Shown: positions 41,766-44,208 of the stretch, piece after piece
Layout: each line of letters begins with the position of its first letter
Numbering within the stretch: the stretch's first letter is position 1
From: an uncultured Alphaproteobacteria bacterium
GTDB taxonomy: Bacteria > Pseudomonadota > Alphaproteobacteria > RF32 > CAG-239
Direction of reading: 5' to 3'
Assembly: GCA_944391345.1 (NCBI GenBank)
Contig: CALXTE010000015.1
Span: forward strand, 1 to 44,208
Length of the DNA stretch: 44,208 nt
The notes under the pieces: generated by a model
Seen by the model: only the letters and a program-made list of their open reading frames with translations
What the model was told of the DNA's origin: nothing
Databases searched by the model: none
Made by a program: the position numbers and the translations under genes

Positions 41766-42068
41766 TTAATTAAGCTCGTTATAAATATCTTTGCCTGCCT
41801 GCAAAAGGATTTTATAAACACGCTGGTTTACGGAATTTTTGTTTGTGTCGTTTGTCAGTTTATCAAGCATTTTTTGCAGCTTTTTATTAAATGATGGGCT
41901 CTGACGCAGTTCCTCAACTTTTTGCAACTCTTCTTGATCATTAATTTTGAAGTTGGCCACCGCTTTGATTGTGGCAAGATAGGCTGCATCTTTCTGAGAT
42001 GAATATTGCGCTTTGGCAGAAGAAGCAAGCACGACCGAGCAAAAAACAAAGAAAAAAATGTATTTCAT
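41766..42068 (-). CDS. Secreted hypothetical protein, 100 aa
   Basis: I do not recognise a family. A Sec signal peptide (MKYIFFFVFCSVVLASSAKA) is followed by an all-helical, Gln/Lys/Asn-rich mature region of about 80 residues with no cysteine. It opens QYSSQKDAAYLATIKAVANF and closes QAGKDIYNELN. No strong ribosome binding site other than an AAGGAG is visible on the minus strand before the ATG. With the 26-aa gene and the 166-aa gene it makes a run of three small minus-strand genes. Confidence 0.65.
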   Translation of the reverse strand: MKYIFFFVFCSVVLASSAKAQYSSQKDAAYLATIKAVANFKINDQEELQKVEELRQSPSFNKKLQKMLDKLTNDTNKNSVNQRVYKILLQAGKDIYNELN

Positions 42069-42142
42069 AAAAAAACTCCTTGAGAAAAAACATATAAGCA
42101 GTAGTATAAAGACAATGAATTAACATCAGGTTAGCAAATGGC

Positions 42143-43117
42143 ATGAAAAAAAGAGTATGGATTTTAACCGATGACCGCATGGGCAGCAACAATCAGGTCC
42201 GAGGCATTGCTGAACAACTCAACCACGAAAACTATGAAAGCGAAGAAAAACCGCTGAAATACACTAAACTTGCAGCTTTGCCAAACGTCCTCCGCGGACG
42301 GAGCTTAATCGGCTTGGCCGATGAGAGCAAAGAAGGAATAAGCAAAAACTTTCCTGATATTATACTATCCGGCAGTCGAAGAGCCGCCCCGATAGCGCGC
42401 TGGATTAAGAAAAAATCCGGCGGCAAAGCAAAAATTATTCAACTGCTATACCCCGGATTCTTTGGAAGACAAGATTTTGAAATCATCGCTGTTCCGGAGC
42501 ATGATAAAGACAAAATAAAAGGCCAAAATGTAATGTATACGACAGGCTCGCCGCACCGCATTACAAAAGAAAAACTTTCAGAGGCCAAAGAGCAGTGGCA
42601 ACCTCATTTTGCCAACTTAAAAACACCTTACACGGCGGTCATTATCGGCGGCAGCATAAAGGGCAAAGCTTTTAGCGCCGAAAATGCTTTTGCCTTGGGA
42701 CAAGCGGTCAAATCTTTTGCTGAAAAGGTTGGTGGTTCATTGCTGATAACCGATTCAAAGCGCACCGGCAAAGAAGCCGAAACGATTATTGTGAACGCAC
42801 TGAAACACCTTCCGCAAAACGCTTATCTTTGGGGCGATAAGTCAGAAAATCCCTATATGGGATATTTAGCCTGTGCAGACAGAATAATTGTAACCGGAGA
42901 TTCTGTTTCCATGTGTTGCGAAGCCTGCGGAACAGGCAAGCCGGTATATATCTTTTGTGGTGAAGGTTGGTTAACGCCAAAACACATAAGATTTGTAAAA
43001 TCTTTAACAGCCGGCGGCTATGCCACCTACCTTGAAGATGAAAATATAGACTTTAAACCAAAATCAACACTCAATCCGGCCAAAGATATCGCTGAAAAAA
43101 TAGAGCAATTTTATTAG
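42143..43117 (+). CDS. ELM1/GtrOC1-family protein (mitochondrial-fission ELM1-like)
   Basis: A cytosolic protein of the ELM1-like family (formerly DUF1022). It begins RVWILTDDRMGSNNQVRGIAEQL, has PDIILSGSRRAAPIARWI near residue 75, TAVIIGGSIKGKAF, GGSLLITDSKRTG and later YLACADRIIVTGDSVSMCCEACGTGKPVYIF, which match the bacterial ELM1 core (a glycosyltransferase-like fold). The bacterial role is not established, but involvement in cell-surface glycan synthesis has been proposed for relatives. The ATG at 42143 is preceded by a weak CAGG. It converges on the metallophosphoesterase gene. Confidence 0.88.
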   Translation: MKKRVWILTDDRMGSNNQVRGIAEQLNHENYESEEKPLKYTKLAALPNVLRGRSLIGLADESKEGISKNFPDIILSGSRRAAPIARWIKKKSGGKAKIIQLLYPGFFGRQDFEIIAVPEHDKDKIKGQNVMYTTGSPHRITKEKLSEAKEQWQPHFANLKTPYTAVIIGGSIKGKAFSAENAFALGQAVKSFAEKVGGSLLITDSKRTGKEAETIIVNALKHLPQNAYLWGDKSENPYMGYLACADRIIVTGDSVSMCCEACGTGKPVYIFCGEGWLTPKHIRFVKSLTAGGYATYLEDENIDFKPKSTLNPAKDIAEKIEQFY

Positions 43118-43121
43118 GTCT

Positions 43122-43916
43122 TTAGATAAAATTCACAACAACGATTTCTGGAGAACAAAAGAGGCGCAAAGGCAAAATACTTGTTCCGATACCTTTGGTA
43201 ACGAGCAAGGGACGATTATTTTCCTCAATCAAGCCATAAGCAAAGCGCCGTCCATAGTCAGAAGAGGTAAATATCGCGCCATAAAAAGGGAGCGCGATTT
43301 GCCCGCCATGCGTATGACCGCTAAGGGTTAGGGCAACCCCTTTGGGAACGGAGGGAAAAATATCAGGATTATGAGAGAGCAGAATAAGCGGTTGCGCCGT
43401 ATTTTTAAGGGCTGTCGCAAGGTCAGATTTCCCCGTGGTAAAATCATCAACACCGGCAACATAAAATTTCTTATCAGGAGAATTGATAAAAACATTTTGG
43501 TTAGATAAAACCTCGATTCCGTTACGAGTTAGGGCTTGCGCAACTTCATTACCGTCATACCACCAATCATGATTGCCTAAAACGGCAAACACCCCATATT
43601 TTGAGCGAATGTTGCCGAGTTCATCGGCAATTTGTTCCGCAGAAAGGGAAGACTTTTTCTGACGTCCTTTCACAAAATCCCCACCAAGAAGGACGATGTC
43701 AGGATTCTGCTGATTAATCAAATCAACCGTTTTTTTCAAGAAATTAATTTGGTCCGGAGAAACATGAAAATCACTGGCAAAAACAATTTTTAGACCGGCG
43801 AGCTGCGGATTTTTGATATTATATTTTTTCACGCCGAGCCAATTGGGCTCAACAAAAAACGCCCAAAGAAAAAGGATGAGCAAGAAACAAAAAGAATAAG
43901 TCAAAAATTTTTTCAT
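43122..43916 (-). CDS. Membrane-anchored metallophosphoesterase (calcineurin-like, YkuE/LpxH-type)
   Basis: A calcineurin-like phosphoesterase with one N-terminal membrane helix (about 5-22) placing the catalytic domain outside the inner membrane by inference. The metal ligands are in ASDFH (Asp49, His51), LGGDF (Asp80), LGNHDWW (Asn115, His116) and SGHTHGGQ near residue 200. This resembles YkuE- and LpxG-type enzymes, whose substrates include lipid precursors, but the true substrate is undecided. At 264 aa it is full length. It converges on the ELM1-like gene. Confidence 0.9.
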   Translation of the reverse strand: MKKFLTYSFCFLLILFLWAFFVEPNWLGVKKYNIKNPQLAGLKIVFASDFHVSPDQINFLKKTVDLINQQNPDIVLLGGDFVKGRQKKSSLSAEQIADELGNIRSKYGVFAVLGNHDWWYDGNEVAQALTRNGIEVLSNQNVFINSPDKKFYVAGVDDFTTGKSDLATALKNTAQPLILLSHNPDIFPSVPKGVALTLSGHTHGGQIALPFYGAIFTSSDYGRRFAYGLIEENNRPLLVTKGIGTSILPLRLFCSPEIVVVNFI

Positions 43917-44059
43917 ATTTAAGGCAAGACAAGAGGTTAAAACATAGAATTAAAATAAAAGAGGAATAAAGAAAAATCAAGCACTAAGAAATGGAGCGAA
44001 AAAAATAAAAATTTTTGTTGCAAAAAACGAGTTAATAATATAGGTTTAAGCAAAACCGA

Positions 44060-44150
44060 GGATAGATGGCCGAGTGGTCGAAGGCGCACGATTGGAAATC
44101 GTGTGTACCCCCAAAGGGTACCGTGGGTTCGAATCCCACTCTATCCGCCA
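44060..44150 (+). tRNA. tRNA-Ser, anticodon GGA
   Basis: A type II tRNA of 91 bases with an encoded CCA. The acceptor arms are GGATAGA and TCTATCC with discriminator G. The anticodon stem CACGA/TCGTG holds loop TTGGAAA with anticodon GGA at 44094-44096, reading UCC and UCU serine codons. The long variable arm TACCCCCAAAGGGTA and GTGGGTTCGAATCCCAC as T-arm are as expected for tRNA-Ser. Confidence 0.97.
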
Positions 44151-44161
44151 TTTACAAGAAA

Positions 44162-44187
44162 GCCCTGCAAAAGCAGGGTTTTTTTGT
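44162..44187 (+). terminator. Terminator after tRNA-Ser
   Basis: GCCCTGC and GCAGGG pair around a four-base loop, followed by T7, about 12 bases after the tRNA. Confidence 0.88.
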
Positions 44188-44208
44188 AAATGTTGAGGAT
44201 AGGGGATG

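Noticed and set aside
1-44208. Prophage, insertion sequence or integrative element
   Set aside because: No transposase, integrase, or structural phage gene was found, and no flanking terminal repeats or duplicated target sites stand out.

Overview
This window looks like chromosomal core DNA from an AT-rich alphaproteobacterium. The support is: a mnmE, mnmG, rsmG, parA, parB order with consensus parS palindromes; a short HPr kinase next to tsaE; the lolA-xthA pair; an IalB-like protein; an ELM1-family protein; and a thymidine phosphorylase of the ~500-residue type. LolA, an LpoA-like lipoprotein, a porin and MlaEF point to a Gram-negative envelope. I see no prophage, insertion sequence or CRISPR array. 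A more precise taxonomic placement would be a guess.

Layout: 0.1-1.5 kb holds a hypothetical gene and a HAD phosphatase (minus). 1.7-10.9 kb is the segregation and tRNA-modification cluster mnmE - HAD - (HAD, minus) - mnmG - HD - PHP - rsmG - parA - parB, with parS sites inside mnmG and rsmG. 11-16.5 kb (plus) carries a degenerate nuclease-like membrane protein, tsaE, hprK, mlaE, mlaF, radA and cvpA. 16.5-19.3 kb (minus) is SRP RNA - dnaX - ybaB - recR. 19.4-25.1 kb holds an LpoA-like lipoprotein (minus), rsmI-yraN (plus), a tRNA nucleotidyltransferase (minus), and ialB-rlmN (plus). 25.1-30.2 kb (minus) is a small membrane protein, dnaJ, dnaK with an RpoH-type promoter, and a thymidine phosphorylase. 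30.3-32.6 kb (plus) is an unknown gene, EIIA-Man, HPr, a solo adenine methyltransferase and a 34-residue GCGCG-tailed peptide. 32.8-38.8 kb holds lolA-xthA, a response regulator and porin (minus), lemA-DUF3137, a flavodoxin-like reductase (minus) and an unknown small gene. 38.9-42.1 kb (minus) has an exported nitroreductase, a DUF1349 protein, a CbpA-like chaperone, two secreted hypotheticals and a 26-residue peptide. The end has ELM1, a metallophosphoesterase (minus) and tRNA-Ser(GGA).

The most unexpected signal is a short motif, approximately ACASYGTATTTAAA, present 14 times. I found all 14 copies on the plus strand. Eleven lie between 2.27 and 8.77 kb, around the parS sites, in genes (in different reading frames) and between them. 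The other three are at 31.7-35.6 kb, two of them inside the methyltransferase gene. It resembles a polarised, genome-tuned DNA signal rather than a protein-coding constraint. Other items worth a second look are an A9 tract in dnaX where either slip gives almost immediate termination, three small genes (26, 34 and 52 codons), a nuclease-like domain lacking its catalytic arginines, and an exported nitroreductase.

No stretch longer than about 300 bases lacks a gene. The longest gaps (about 185-206 bases, before mnmE and mnmG, and about 180 between the porin and lemA) hold only candidate promoters or a motif copy.
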